Assembly: GCA_001873365.1 (NCBI GenBank)
Contig: MNYZ01000007.1
Location: forward strand, 1-60,591
Reading direction: 5' to 3'
Source of the DNA: Oscillatoriales cyanobacterium CG2_30_40_61
GTDB lineage: Bacteria > Cyanobacteriota > Cyanobacteriia > Cyanobacteriales > Microcoleaceae
DNA: 60,591 nucleotides
The position numbers were made by a program, and so were the translations under genes. This document shows, piece by piece, positions 45,643 through 55,249 of the stretch; within the stretch, counting starts at the first letter, position 1, and each line of letters starts with the position of its first letter. The notes under the pieces are model-generated. The model made no database searches, was not told the DNA's origin, and saw only the letters and a program-made list of their open reading frames with translations.

Positions 45643-48015
45643 ATGTGGCAAATTCAACCGACTTTAGAAATTCCTGATTGGATGATCCCAATTATTCAAG
45701 AGTACGCACCTAAAATTTCAGGAAAATATATTGCTCAATTATTATTACAAAGAGAGATAAAAACCCCTGAAAAATTAGTGGGATTTTTAAACCCTAATTC
45801 CTATAAACCTTCCAGTCCGTTTGAATTTGGGATTGAGATGGAACAAGCAATTGAACGATTAGTTTTAGCTATAAATCACCAAGAAATTGTGACAATTTGG
45901 GGGGATTTTGATGCCGATGGTATTACCGCAACTTCTGTATTATGGGATGGATTAGGACAATTTTTTAACCAAGAAAATCAGCAATTATCCTATTATATTC
46001 CTAATCGTTTAACCGAATCCCACGGATTAAATTGTGCCGGAATTGATCAATTATATCAACAGGGATGTCGGTTAATTGTGACTTGTGATACGGGAAGTAC
46101 CAATTTAAAAGAAATTAAATATGCCAATCAATTAGGAATTGATATTATTGTTACTGATCATCATACTTTACTAGAAGAAAGACCTCCGGTACTGGCTATT
46201 ATTAATCCCCGTTATTTATCTTTAGATCATCCTTTATATCATTTATCTGGGGTAGCAGTTGCTTATAAATTAATTGAAGCCTTATATCAAACTTTACCCG
46301 ATATCCCCCAACGTCCCTTAGAAGATTTATTAGATTTAGTCGCCATTGGTTTAATTGCAGATTTAGTTCAACTTAAAGGAGATTGTCGCTATTTAGCTCA
46401 ATTAGGAATAGAAAAATTACAACAACAATTAAAAAATCCTACCCGTCCAGGGGTGGCTAAACTGCTGGATTTGTGTAAACGAACAGGCGATCGCCCCACC
46501 GATATTTCCTTTGGTCTTGGCCCTAGAATTAATGCTGTAAGTCGTATTTATGGAGATGCTAAATTCTGTGTAGAACTTCTCACCAGTCGGGATAAAAAAC
46601 GCTGTCAAGAATTAGCTATAGAAACGGAATTAGCCAATACTCGGCGCAAAGGATTACAAAAAGAAGTCAGTCGTGATGTGATCACAAAATTAAAAAAAAT
46701 TGACCTATCTACGACTGAAGTTATTGTCTTATCCGATCCGCAATGGCCAGGAGGAGTTTTGGGTTTAGTGGCGGGTCAAGTGGCTCAAGAATATGGACGA
46801 CCGACTATTTTATTAAGTACGGAAGGAACCATAGATTTAAGTAATTACGAACAGGAAGTTAGCAATAATTCAAAAACTAAATTAGCCCGGGGTTCGGCTC
46901 GTTCTATTAATCAAATAGATCTATATGAATTAGTTAAAAGTCAAGCCCATCTTTTACATCGGTTTGGTGGGCATCCCTTCGCCGCCGGGTTGAGTTTGAC
47001 GATAGAAAATTTGCCGATATTTATAGATGCAATTAATCGTCAGATGCGAGAACAATCAAAATCTAATCCACAGGAAATTGGACAACGAAATATTCAAGTT
47101 GATTTAGTTTGTACCGTTGCTGAATTAGGAGTTAATTTATTTCAGGAATTAAAATTATTAGAACCCTGTGGAATGGGAAACCCGGCTCCTAAAATATTAA
47201 TCAAAAATTGTTGGTTTACTAATGCTTGGAATACTTCAGAAAAGGATTTAAGGGGGCAAAAAGTTCAATATATTAAAACCACCTTTGAACTATGGGATAA
47301 ATCGGTATCAACCGGATTTCCGGGGGTCTGGTGGGGACATTATAAAGAGGAGTTACCCGAGGGACAATCAGATGTAATTGTGGAACTTGATTTTAATACC
47401 TTTAAAAAACAATATGAAATCCGAATCTTAGAATTACAATCTGCTCAAGATCAAACTCCCCCAGCATCTATTAATCTTGCTAATAATCCTATTTTAGATT
47501 ATCGAAATCAAAACTTTAATCAACCCTTATCTGAACATTTATTAATTCTCCAAGACTGTCCCACCTGTTGGGAAGATTTACAATCTTGGTTTCGACGCGC
47601 CTATGCCCAAAAACAACCCTTAGCGATCGCCTATACCCTACCCCCATTATTACCGCCGGAAAAAATTTGGGAACAACTGATCGGTATTGCCAAATATCTC
47701 AGTCGTACCCATCAACCCGTTACTATCAAAAAACTCCAAAATCAATTAAACCTAGGAGCAATTCCCTTAAAAATTGGTTTTGAAATTTTAACTATCTTAG
47801 GATTTAAGATTGAATATCAAGACCATGCTTTTTATATTAGTTGGCAAAAATCATCGGTTTTTAATCCCTCAGAAACCCTAAATCAATTAATTCAAACCTT
47901 TCTCGCTACTGTCCAAGAAGAACAGTTTCGTCGTCAATATTTTTGTAAAATTCCGTTATCAACTCTCGAATCAATTGCGGTTCAAACCATGACCAAAGAG
48001 GCAAACAAGAACTGA
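45643..48015 (+). CDS. recJ: Single-stranded-DNA-specific exonuclease RecJ
   Basis: A 790-residue 5'-3' ssDNA exonuclease of recombination and mismatch repair. DHH-family motifs: DFDADG (about 88-93), DTGS (about 149-152), DHH (about 175-177), and the DHHA1 part with HRFGGHPFAAGLS (about 443-455). A C-terminal domain of about 200 residues follows, longer than the E. coli protein (577 residues), as is usual in cyanobacteria. The gene starts ATGTGGCAAATTC; it is probably co-expressed with the nuclease gene upstream. Confidence 0.96.
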   Translation: MWQIQPTLEIPDWMIPIIQEYAPKISGKYIAQLLLQREIKTPEKLVGFLNPNSYKPSSPFEFGIEMEQAIERLVLAINHQEIVTIWGDFDADGITATSVLWDGLGQFFNQENQQLSYYIPNRLTESHGLNCAGIDQLYQQGCRLIVTCDTGSTNLKEIKYANQLGIDIIVTDHHTLLEERPPVLAIINPRYLSLDHPLYHLSGVAVAYKLIEALYQTLPDIPQRPLEDLLDLVAIGLIADLVQLKGDCRYLAQLGIEKLQQQLKNPTRPGVAKLLDLCKRTGDRPTDISFGLGPRINAVSRIYGDAKFCVELLTSRDKKRCQELAIETELANTRRKGLQKEVSRDVITKLKKIDLSTTEVIVLSDPQWPGGVLGLVAGQVAQEYGRPTILLSTEGTIDLSNYEQEVSNNSKTKLARGSARSINQIDLYELVKSQAHLLHRFGGHPFAAGLSLTIENLPIFIDAINRQMREQSKSNPQEIGQRNIQVDLVCTVAELGVNLFQELKLLEPCGMGNPAPKILIKNCWFTNAWNTSEKDLRGQKVQYIKTTFELWDKSVSTGFPGVWWGHYKEELPEGQSDVIVELDFNTFKKQYEIRILELQSAQDQTPPASINLANNPILDYRNQNFNQPLSEHLLILQDCPTCWEDLQSWFRRAYAQKQPLAIAYTLPPLLPPEKIWEQLIGIAKYLSRTHQPVTIKKLQNQLNLGAIPLKIGFEILTILGFKIEYQDHAFYISWQKSSVFNPSETLNQLIQTFLATVQEEQFRRQYFCKIPLSTLESIAVQTMTKEANKN

Positions 48016-48150
48016 AATTAAGCCCTAAAAATTAGGGATTTAAAATTTTAGAATAGGTAATCACCCATTTTTACTAATCCTGTTGTATAATCAAAAGTTG
48101 TACTCTTAAAATATCCCTGTGTAATTTCTAAAAAGGCGGGGAATCTAACT

Positions 48151-50181
48151 ATGGTCGTTTGTCCCCAATGTCAATTTGAAAACCCCAGTCTAAATAAGTT
48201 TTGTCAAAGCTGCGGTAGTTCTCTGACCCAGAAATATTGTCCTGAATGTGGGGCCACGGTTGCTTTTAATACCTTGGAATGTCATAACTGCGGTACAGTA
48301 ACCGGAACGGTTTATCGAGCAGTAGTTATTCCTTTGTCCTTAGTTCCTCCTGAGCCGGAACCCTTACCAGAATCCTTAAATAATGACCATTTAGAGGGCG
48401 CGGGCACCGTCACAGAAGCGGTTTTAGATCGAATTGATACCCAACCCCCTGCCCCTGAAAACCCTGAATTATCAGACCCCACACCCTCCCCCATTGAACT
48501 CGAAGAAGAAATTTTCTCCCCAACAGACATCGAAGCCATTACCATTGCCCCCCAGGACGCCCTGAGTACCGCCCCGGAACCGCCACCGCCGGATATTCAG
48601 TTGCTAGAACTACCCGTGGGAGCCTATTTAGACCCGCAAGAGCGCTATCAACTCCTAGAACCCTTACCCCCCCTAGAATCAGGAGAAGCCCTGACGGTGA
48701 AGGTTTTAGATACCCAGCCCTTGCAGGTGTCTCCCCTAAAAGCCCTGGAAAAACAATCCCCTACCTCCTCAAATCTACAATTAGAAAGTTTTATTATTGC
48801 GGATGCTCAACCCTATTTTTCCTTAGCCGCTGAGAATTATCAATATTTACCTCGGTTACAAGATGCTTGGGAACAGTCTTTTTATCGGGTGATTCTGTTA
48901 GAAGATTTTGCGGATTTTCCCCTGTTGTCTGACCTGTGGAGTAATAAAAAAACTACACCTAAACAAATAGTTGATTGGTTAGGAGATTTAGTCAAACTCT
49001 GGGAATTATTAGAACCCTGGGGCTGTCATCAAAGTTTATTAGAACCCGAAAATTTAAGGGTGTCTCCTCAAGATTCTCAACAGTTATGTTTAAAACAACT
49101 ATATTTTGATCCGCCTAATTCTACCTTGAATTTATCGAATTTGGGTTTGTTATGGCAGGAGTTATTTCACCAATCTCAACGAACCTTAGTAGGTTCCTTA
49201 ACAGAAATATTACGGGATTTAATTGAAGGAAAAATCCAAACCGTTGCCCAATTACAAAAAAACCTGATGGTGGTTTTAGATGAAATTAATTGTCCTGCGA
49301 CCCCCTATCCCCGGCCCACAGATCCCACCGACCTCCCACCCCTGAGCTTAAATCAAGCTCCCACCGTGATTCCAGTTCAACGGCTCAAATCCTTAGAAGC
49401 GGTGGGACGCACGGATGTTGGACGTCAACGGGATCATAATGAAGACTGTTTTGGCATGGCTACCCAAATCAAGCTCGAAGAAACACCTCGGGGACAAACT
49501 AACTCATTTCGGGGTTTATATATTCTCTGTGACGGGATGGGCGGACACGCCGGGGGAGAAGTCGCCAGTCAAATGGCCGTTGATACCCTAAAAGACTATT
49601 TCCAAAACCAATATCCCCAGGGACTCCCCACGGAAGAAGTCCTACGGGATGCAATTCTTCAAGCCAATGAAGTGATTTATACCGAAAATCAACAGGGAGT
49701 TCGTTCTGGGGTGGGTCGCATGGGTACAACCTTAGTAATGGCTTTGGTAGTTGATCATCAAGCGGTGGTTGCCCATGTGGGAGATAGTCGGTTATATCGT
49801 TTAACTCGCACCCAAGGGTTAGAACAAATTACCGTTGATCATGAAGTTGGACAACGGGAAATTCAAAAAGGAATTGATCCAGAACTGGCCTACTCTCGCC
49901 CCGACGCCTATCAATTAACTCAAGCCCTAGGGCCAAGGGAGGAGCAGTTTGTTCACCCCGATATTCAGTTTTTGGATATTGAGGAAGATACGGTTCTGAT
50001 CCTAGCATCCGATGGTTTAACCGATAATAACCTGTTAGAAATATTCTGTGAAACTCAACTTAATCCCCTACTCAACCCAGAAACCCCTTTAGCCACAGCC
50101 GTAGATGGTTTAATTGCTCTGGCAAATCAACATAATGGTCACGATAATATTACGGCTATTGTGGTTCGAGCTTGGGTTTAG
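48151..50181 (+). CDS. PP2C-type serine/threonine phosphatase with zinc ribbons
   Basis: A 676-residue protein. The N-terminal double zinc ribbon uses CPQC, CQSC, CPEC and CHNC (about 4-48). A Pro/Glu-rich linker and a degenerate kinase-like or helical region (about 210-390) follow. The PP2C domain (about 410-675) has metal aspartates in DHNEDCFG and CDGMGGHAGGE, GDSRLYRL and GHDNITAIVV. It dephosphorylates Ser/Thr proteins; the neighbour is a kinase that also carries a zinc ribbon, so they are likely partners. Confidence 0.93.
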   Translation: MVVCPQCQFENPSLNKFCQSCGSSLTQKYCPECGATVAFNTLECHNCGTVTGTVYRAVVIPLSLVPPEPEPLPESLNNDHLEGAGTVTEAVLDRIDTQPPAPENPELSDPTPSPIELEEEIFSPTDIEAITIAPQDALSTAPEPPPPDIQLLELPVGAYLDPQERYQLLEPLPPLESGEALTVKVLDTQPLQVSPLKALEKQSPTSSNLQLESFIIADAQPYFSLAAENYQYLPRLQDAWEQSFYRVILLEDFADFPLLSDLWSNKKTTPKQIVDWLGDLVKLWELLEPWGCHQSLLEPENLRVSPQDSQQLCLKQLYFDPPNSTLNLSNLGLLWQELFHQSQRTLVGSLTEILRDLIEGKIQTVAQLQKNLMVVLDEINCPATPYPRPTDPTDLPPLSLNQAPTVIPVQRLKSLEAVGRTDVGRQRDHNEDCFGMATQIKLEETPRGQTNSFRGLYILCDGMGGHAGGEVASQMAVDTLKDYFQNQYPQGLPTEEVLRDAILQANEVIYTENQQGVRSGVGRMGTTLVMALVVDHQAVVAHVGDSRLYRLTRTQGLEQITVDHEVGQREIQKGIDPELAYSRPDAYQLTQALGPREEQFVHPDIQFLDIEEDTVLILASDGLTDNNLLEIFCETQLNPLLNPETPLATAVDGLIALANQHNGHDNITAIVVRAWV

Positions 50182-50204
50182 GGGCAGGGGTATCTCAACG
50201 TAGT

Positions 50205-50220
50205 GAGTCCTTTAGGACTC
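50205..50220 (+). terminator. Hairpin after the PP2C gene
   Basis: GAGTCC-TTTA-GGACTC, a 6-bp stem, 24 bases after the stop. It has a short T content after it (TCTTAGAAGG) and may be a terminator or a dispersed repeat. Confidence 0.4.
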
Positions 50221-50302
50221 TCTTAGAAGGAGCATAGGGAGGTAAACTCATTACCCATTAATCATTACCTATTCGTAATTCTCTTAACTGATAACTGAAT
50301 TT

Positions 50303-51514
50303 ATGTTAATTCTAACGTTGTTAGACCCCCAACAAAAAACGCCCCTGAGACAGTGGACATTTGCACAGGAGGCCGTGATTAGGGTGGGACGGGCGGCGGA
50401 TAATCAGGTTGTGATCGTTGATTCCCTAGTTTCCCGTTACCATCTGGAGTTACACCGTCCCACGGATGAAACCCAGAGTTCCCTGTGGTTGCTGGTAAGC
50501 AAGGGGACTAATGGAACCTTTGTAAATGGGGTTCTCACCAATCAGGGGTTAGTCGGGGATGGTGCTTTAATTGAATTGGCAAAAGATGGCCCCTTATTAC
50601 AAATCCAAATCCAAGCCAGTGTAATTGCTATGGCGGCCAATCCTCCCTCCTGTAAGCATGAGGGGAATACGCCAGGGAATTTATTCTGTATTCATTGTGG
50701 ATTTCCCATACAAGTTGAGCGCGCAGTCCGACAATATCAAGTATTAAGAACTATCGGACAGGGCGGAATGGGAACAACAACCCTAGCCTGGGATTCTACC
50801 ACGGCTAAATCTGCTGTGCCTGTTGTCGTGGTTCTCAAAGAAATGAATGCGGATATGGCGCAAATTGCCAAGGCTCAAGAACTATTTGAACGGGAAGCCC
50901 GTACCCTAAAAGCCTTAAACCATGAGGGAATTCCCCAGTTTTATGACTTTTTCGTGGAAGATGGCAAAAAATATTTAGTGATGGAAATGATCCATGGAAC
51001 GGATCTCGAACAGTATATCCATCAACGGGGGCCAGTCATTCCCCAACAAGCCATTCAGTGGATGATCCAAACCTGTGAGATCTTGGACTATATTCACTCA
51101 CTTGATCCACCTCTGATCCACCGAGATATCAAACCTGCCAATCTACTTTTGCGACGACGGGATCACCGCATTGTGGTCTTGGATTTCGGAGCCGTGAAGG
51201 AAATCGGAACTCCCCCCGGAACCCGCATTGGGGCGGAAGGATACAGCGCTCCTGAACAGGATCGAGGACAACCCCTGACTCAATCGGATTTATATGCGAT
51301 CGGTACAACCTTAATTTTTTTACTGACCGCCGAAACACCCCTCAAATTCTATGGTAAACGAGGAACCAGTTATGGTTTTGAACTCAATAACGTTCCCACG
51401 ATTACGCCCGAACTGCGACAAGTAATTGAACAAGCCACGGAATACCGACCCAAAGATCGCTATCTAACGGCTCAATCTCTATCTCAAGCTCTAGCCCAGT
51501 GCCTAAACTCATAA
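50303..51514 (+). CDS. FHA-domain serine/threonine protein kinase
   Basis: A 403-residue protein. The FHA domain (about 20-100) has VGRAADNQVVI, SRYHLEL and GTNGTFVNG, binding phosphothreonine. A Cys-rich linker (C117, then CIHC at about 129-132) follows. The kinase domain (about 145-400) has IGQGGMGT, VVLKEM (ATP lysine), HRDIKPANLL and DFGAV, with APEQ. It is next to the PP2C phosphatase (121 bases), an evident antagonist pair. No membrane segment. An ATCAGT word precedes the ATG. Confidence 0.94.
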   Translation: MLILTLLDPQQKTPLRQWTFAQEAVIRVGRAADNQVVIVDSLVSRYHLELHRPTDETQSSLWLLVSKGTNGTFVNGVLTNQGLVGDGALIELAKDGPLLQIQIQASVIAMAANPPSCKHEGNTPGNLFCIHCGFPIQVERAVRQYQVLRTIGQGGMGTTTLAWDSTTAKSAVPVVVVLKEMNADMAQIAKAQELFEREARTLKALNHEGIPQFYDFFVEDGKKYLVMEMIHGTDLEQYIHQRGPVIPQQAIQWMIQTCEILDYIHSLDPPLIHRDIKPANLLLRRRDHRIVVLDFGAVKEIGTPPGTRIGAEGYSAPEQDRGQPLTQSDLYAIGTTLIFLLTAETPLKFYGKRGTSYGFELNNVPTITPELRQVIEQATEYRPKDRYLTAQSLSQALAQCLNS

Positions 51515-51672
51515 AATCGTGAGGAAGATTTATGCAAAGCAGGAGGAAAGGGCAAAGGACTAAAAGCTATGGATAGACAGGAATACAAAACTTTAAACAG
51601 TGGAATTTGAAAGGGTGAATCCTGATTGATCACAGACTAACTGAAATCCGAGAGGGTTTGAAAAATAGGTTT

Positions 51673-51897
51673 CTAATCTTCGTCTTCATCCCAAGCTTCA
51701 ACGGCTAATAGCTCGCTGAGGGGATCTTGCATGGAGAAACCAAACTCTAACAATTCCTGTTTCCAATATTTCCAGTCATCCCCATAGAGCAGGGCGATTT
51801 TCCATAGGCTATCGGCAGGTTTGATAATGTCAGACTTGACCAGGGAATGCACCTGACGTTGTAACTTATCCATCGGGTGTATAACCTTTTGGCTCAT
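51673..51897 (-). CDS. DUF4327-like small protein
   Basis: A 74-residue protein. It resembles DUF4327 proteins of cyanobacteria in length, in the helical region LQRQVHSLVKSDIIKPADSL (about 12-31), and in the acidic tail AVEAWDEDED. No motif for activity. It is a single-gene unit on the minus strand; the ATG is preceded by AAGAGGTATT. Function unknown. Confidence 0.65.
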   Translation of the reverse strand: MSQKVIHPMDKLQRQVHSLVKSDIIKPADSLWKIALLYGDDWKYWKQELLEFGFSMQDPLSELLAVEAWDEDED

Positions 51898-52158
51898 AAT
51901 ACCTCTTAAATTGTTCTAATTTCTAAATGGTTGACACTTTCCAACCTGAATGATTTTTCTTTGCATACAGGGTTTTTGCCCTTCAAAGCAGCTTCCTCGA
52001 TCATGAGTATAGCATAAACTTTGAAAAAGCAATCTTTTTTTTAAGTTTCGAGGTTAATTTTAGGTTATGGGGGCTATAATTGTCCCTAATAGGCAATTAT
52101 AGCCGGGAAAACAAACAATTGTCATCCCAAACCTATAGTACCAGGAATCGATCTCCAA

Positions 52159-52764
52159 TTAATCGGTATCCGTAATACACAAGATCCAAATTTGATAGTT
52201 TCGCTTATCAATTCCCAACCAAGTCACATCCCAGGAAACACCCGCAAACCACTCCGTCCAAGGCTCTTGAGAAATATACATTTGCACTTCATCATAGCGA
52301 CTCCCAAACAAAGCCTCACAAAATTTCATCCCAATATCCTTTGCTTGTTTGGCCGTCCCTTCAAATTCTTGATCAGCTCCACCTAAGAATAAGGCTTCTG
52401 CTAATTCTCCATCCAGGGTGAAGGCGCTGGTATCTTCTGTGAGATCGAGGTTTCCTGTTAAGGGAGTTTCAATTTCTAAAGCTGATAAACCATCCATCAC
52501 AGGGGGTAGGGTAACAAATTGCTCAAAAAAATTAATTTCATTCAGTAAGTCCCTGGAGCCAAACCAATTTAACACCGCGTGAGGAGAAATTTTAAATCTG
52601 GCAAACTCCGCACCCCCATTAACAAGAATTTTTCTTAACTCTTGTAGGAGTTTATTAATTGCCGGATCTTCTGAGGGGGTATATACTACTTGTAATTCCT
52701 GCCACATTTGCTCAATTTCTTCCTCGGAAGGACGGTATTGGTCTCGATTAGGAACTAACATCAA
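52159..52764 (-). CDS. Hypothetical protein
   Basis: A 201-residue acidic soluble protein, not recognised. It starts MMLVPNRDQYRPSEEEIEQM and ends with CITDTD; the C-terminal half has a Trp-rich stretch (EPWTEWFAGVSWDVTW). The two leading ATG codons leave the exact start ambiguous. It is alone on the minus strand between two small genes of unknown function. Confidence 0.7.
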   Translation of the reverse strand: MMLVPNRDQYRPSEEEIEQMWQELQVVYTPSEDPAINKLLQELRKILVNGGAEFARFKISPHAVLNWFGSRDLLNEINFFEQFVTLPPVMDGLSALEIETPLTGNLDLTEDTSAFTLDGELAEALFLGGADQEFEGTAKQAKDIGMKFCEALFGSRYDEVQMYISQEPWTEWFAGVSWDVTWLGIDKRNYQIWILCITDTD

Positions 52765-53079
52765 TTTTGATCTCCAGATAGGAATATTTTATCTACTTTA
52801 CTGTAGTCTTTAAAAACTCACAAGATTATTTTTTGAAAATATTATAAAAATTAACAGAATTAATTGGTTTTTTATGGTACTTATGATGATATCAGTAAAC
52901 ACAAAGACACTAAGGCACTAAGAAGGATTATTTAGGGATATTAAAGATTTATATTTTCCTGCACAGACTCCAGAAACCGGGTTTCTAAGAGAAACCCGGT
53001 TTCTAACAAATACAGAGCATGGTATAATACTCATAAAGCAAACTCTAACTTCCATACCACCTATCTAACAAGCAAAAAT
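52765..53079. repeat. Gap of 315 bases with AGAAACCGGGTTTCT repeat
   Basis: It holds an AT-rich upstream region, a word group AACACAAAGACACTAAGGCACTAAG-like (about 52900-52923), and at 52972-53004 two adjacent copies, AGAAACCGGGTTTCT and AGAAACCCGGTTTCT, each palindromic. The same motif occurs in the 23582 element and at 60436. No gene seen. Confidence 0.7.
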
Positions 53080-53538
53080 ATGGATATTTCTGATTTGGTT
53101 AAAGTATCCAAAGATATTTATTGGCTGGTAAACAGAGGCAGCAATCCTGATGGGATTAGTGGCGATACTTTAGTGTTTTTTCAAAGATTTAAGAAAGCTT
53201 ATGAGAATAAAAGCTCTGAGCAAATACGCAAAATCATTTCAGATTCTTATTCTGGAAATCTATTAGAAGCGACTAATAAAGAAGAATTGATTCAAATATT
53301 TAAAGATAGATTTGACAACCTCCCTCAACAATGTGGTTTAAATTTAACGATAAAAATTTTAAGAGTTATAGAAAGTACAAATAGCTTATGTCGTGCTGTG
53401 GTAGAATTCGATGTAAAAGTCACATTTTGTTTTTTTCCTATTAAACTTTTGAATGCAGGAGATGTTTATCTGGAGTTACGTCCTGACCCTCCTTTTGAGA
53501 TGTTTAAAATTTTGAAAATGAATGAAATTAAAGAGTAA
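53080..53538 (+). CDS. Small protein, possibly NTF2-like
   Basis: A 152-residue soluble protein. Helical N-terminal third, then alternating strands with NKEELIQIFKDRF and VVEFDVKVTF; the last strands (VYLELRPDPPFEMFKIL) are like NTF2/SnoaL-fold proteins. The fold is inferred from layout only; no catalytic residues can be assigned. It stands alone 275 bases before purD. Confidence 0.55.
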   Translation: MDISDLVKVSKDIYWLVNRGSNPDGISGDTLVFFQRFKKAYENKSSEQIRKIISDSYSGNLLEATNKEELIQIFKDRFDNLPQQCGLNLTIKILRVIESTNSLCRAVVEFDVKVTFCFFPIKLLNAGDVYLELRPDPPFEMFKILKMNEIKE

Positions 53539-53659
53539 GACAATACTCTAATCATCAAAACCTGGACTGCTACTCAAAAGCAAATTAATTTTTAAATTAT
53601 ACTAAATTATAGATAGCAAATTTCAATCCGTTGTAGAAGTGGCTGGAAATTCAATCATC

Positions 53660-53687
53660 GTAGGGGCGAGGCGCGCCTCGCCCCTAC
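53660..53687. repeat. 28-base perfect palindrome centred on GGCGCGCC
   Basis: GTAGGGGCGAGGCG followed by its exact complement. The imperfect relative lies at 33442-33477, inside a nested repeat. It lies in the gap between the 53080 gene and purD. Confidence 0.85.
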
Positions 53688-53812
53688 AGAGTCATGTAGA
53701 TATTTTTAAGGTTATATTTTTAGGTTAAAATATAGCAATCCTCAACCGATGTAAAAATAAGCACCACAATTGTACAATCAAAAACTGCTAATCAATTTGA
53801 GAACAAAAAACC

Positions 53813-55078
53813 GTGAAAATTCTAGTAGTGGGAAATGGGGGAAGGGAACACGCCATCGCTTGGACATTACTCCAGTCGCCCCAGGTTGAAAAAGTATTTT
53901 GTACCCCGGGAAATGGCGGGACAGCCACCCTCAAAGGCTGTGAAAATTATCCGATTTCCGTAGAAGACTTTGAAGCTATCAAAAACTTAGTTCAAAATCA
54001 GGGAATATCCCTAGTAGTAGTCGGGCCAGAATTACCCCTCGCCCTGGGAATTACCGACTATTTGCAACAACATAATATTAAAGTATTCGGCCCCAACCAA
54101 GCCGGGGCGCAATTAGAAGCCAGTAAAGCCTGGTCAAAAGCCTTCATGGAAGATGCCGGAATTCCTACGGCTAAGGCGGCCGTCTTTACCGATGCAGCCA
54201 GCGCTAAGGCCTATATTCAAACCGCGCCTATTGTAGTCAAAGCCGATGGGTTAGCCGCCGGAAAGGGTGTCACCGTTGCGACTACCGTGGAAATGGCCCA
54301 TGAAGCCATAGATACTATTTTCGCCGGAGAATTTGGCCAGGACAACCTGCGGGTGGTGGTGGAGGACTTCCTAACCGGACAGGAAGTATCGGTACTGGCC
54401 CTAACAGACGGGTTAACTATTCGGCCCTTAGTTCCGGCCCAAGACCATAAACAGGTCGGAGAGGGGGATACTGGCCCCAATACGGGGGGCATGGGGGCCT
54501 ATGCTCCCACTCCCATCCTCCCCCCGGAACTGCTGTCTCGCGTGCAACAGTCGGTCTTAGAACCCACTTTAGCCACCCTGCGTCAACGGGGTATTGACTA
54601 CCGGGGGGTGGTCTATGCCGGGTTGATGATTTCCCCGGAAGGTGAAATTCAGGTATTAGAATTTAACTGTCGGTTTGGCGACCCCGAAACCCAAACGGTT
54701 CTGGCCCTGTTAGAAACTCCTTTAGCAGAAGTCCTACTCGCCTGTTGTGAACAGCGGCTAGAACAGGTTGCTTTAACTTGGAAATCGGGGGTTTCTGTGT
54801 GTGTGGTATTAGCTTCGGGCGGATATCCGGGCTCCTATCAAAAAGGCAAAGTCATCACCGGAATAGAAGACGCCCAAGCATCGGGAGCCATCGTATTCCA
54901 TGCGGGAACTAAACTCCAAGACGGCCAAATTCTCACCGATGGCGGACGAGTTTTAGGGGTTACGGCCATTGGGTCTACTTTTCAAGAGGCCATCACCCAA
55001 ACCTACAAAGCCGTTAACTATATCAATTTTGAAGGACTCTACTATCGTCGGGATATTGGGTTTAGGGTTGACCGTTGA
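53813..55078 (+). CDS. purD: Phosphoribosylamine-glycine ligase
   Basis: A 421-residue ATP-grasp enzyme, second step of purine synthesis. It has the N-terminal MKILVVGNGGREHAIAW start (GTG codon at 53813), the ATP-grasp loop KADGLAAGKGVTVA (about 143-156), GMGAYAPTP and the metal residues in LEFNCRFGDPETQ. Standard length. The GTG is the only start fitting the family. Followed by a GTAGAGAC repeat, then nblS. Confidence 0.98.
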   Translation: MKILVVGNGGREHAIAWTLLQSPQVEKVFCTPGNGGTATLKGCENYPISVEDFEAIKNLVQNQGISLVVVGPELPLALGITDYLQQHNIKVFGPNQAGAQLEASKAWSKAFMEDAGIPTAKAAVFTDAASAKAYIQTAPIVVKADGLAAGKGVTVATTVEMAHEAIDTIFAGEFGQDNLRVVVEDFLTGQEVSVLALTDGLTIRPLVPAQDHKQVGEGDTGPNTGGMGAYAPTPILPPELLSRVQQSVLEPTLATLRQRGIDYRGVVYAGLMISPEGEIQVLEFNCRFGDPETQTVLALLETPLAEVLLACCEQRLEQVALTWKSGVSVCVVLASGGYPGSYQKGKVITGIEDAQASGAIVFHAGTKLQDGQILTDGGRVLGVTAIGSTFQEAITQTYKAVNYINFEGLYYRRDIGFRVDR

Positions 55079-55082
55079 CCAT

Positions 55083-55110
55083 GTAGAGACAAGCTCGGGC
55101 GCGTCTCTAC
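55083..55110. repeat. GTAGAGAC ... GTCTCTAC inverted repeat
   Basis: Eight-base arms separated by 12 bases, a degenerate relative of the 34998 palindrome, right after purD. It could terminate purD. Confidence 0.6.
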
Positions 55111-55140
55111 TGACTGATTACTGAATTACTGATAACGCCT

Positions 55141-55169
55141 GTTAAGATATATACTTAACAAAACTTAAC
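55141..55169 (+). promoter_or_regulatory. CTTAAC repeats upstream of nblS
   Basis: GTTAAG (55141-55146) is inverted to CTTAAC (55154-55159), and CTTAAC repeats again ten bases on (55164-55169). A 10-base periodic direct repeat is the usual layout for an OmpR/PhoB-type regulator; NblS itself signals to RpaB/RpaA-type regulators. The HLR1 consensus is not exactly matched. Confidence 0.3.
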
Positions 55170-55249
55170 GCTCTATTGGGACACAACTCTGGGTCTCTAC
55201 AAGCCAATATGGTATAGGTCGGAATCATAAAACCATTACTGTATTGCTA

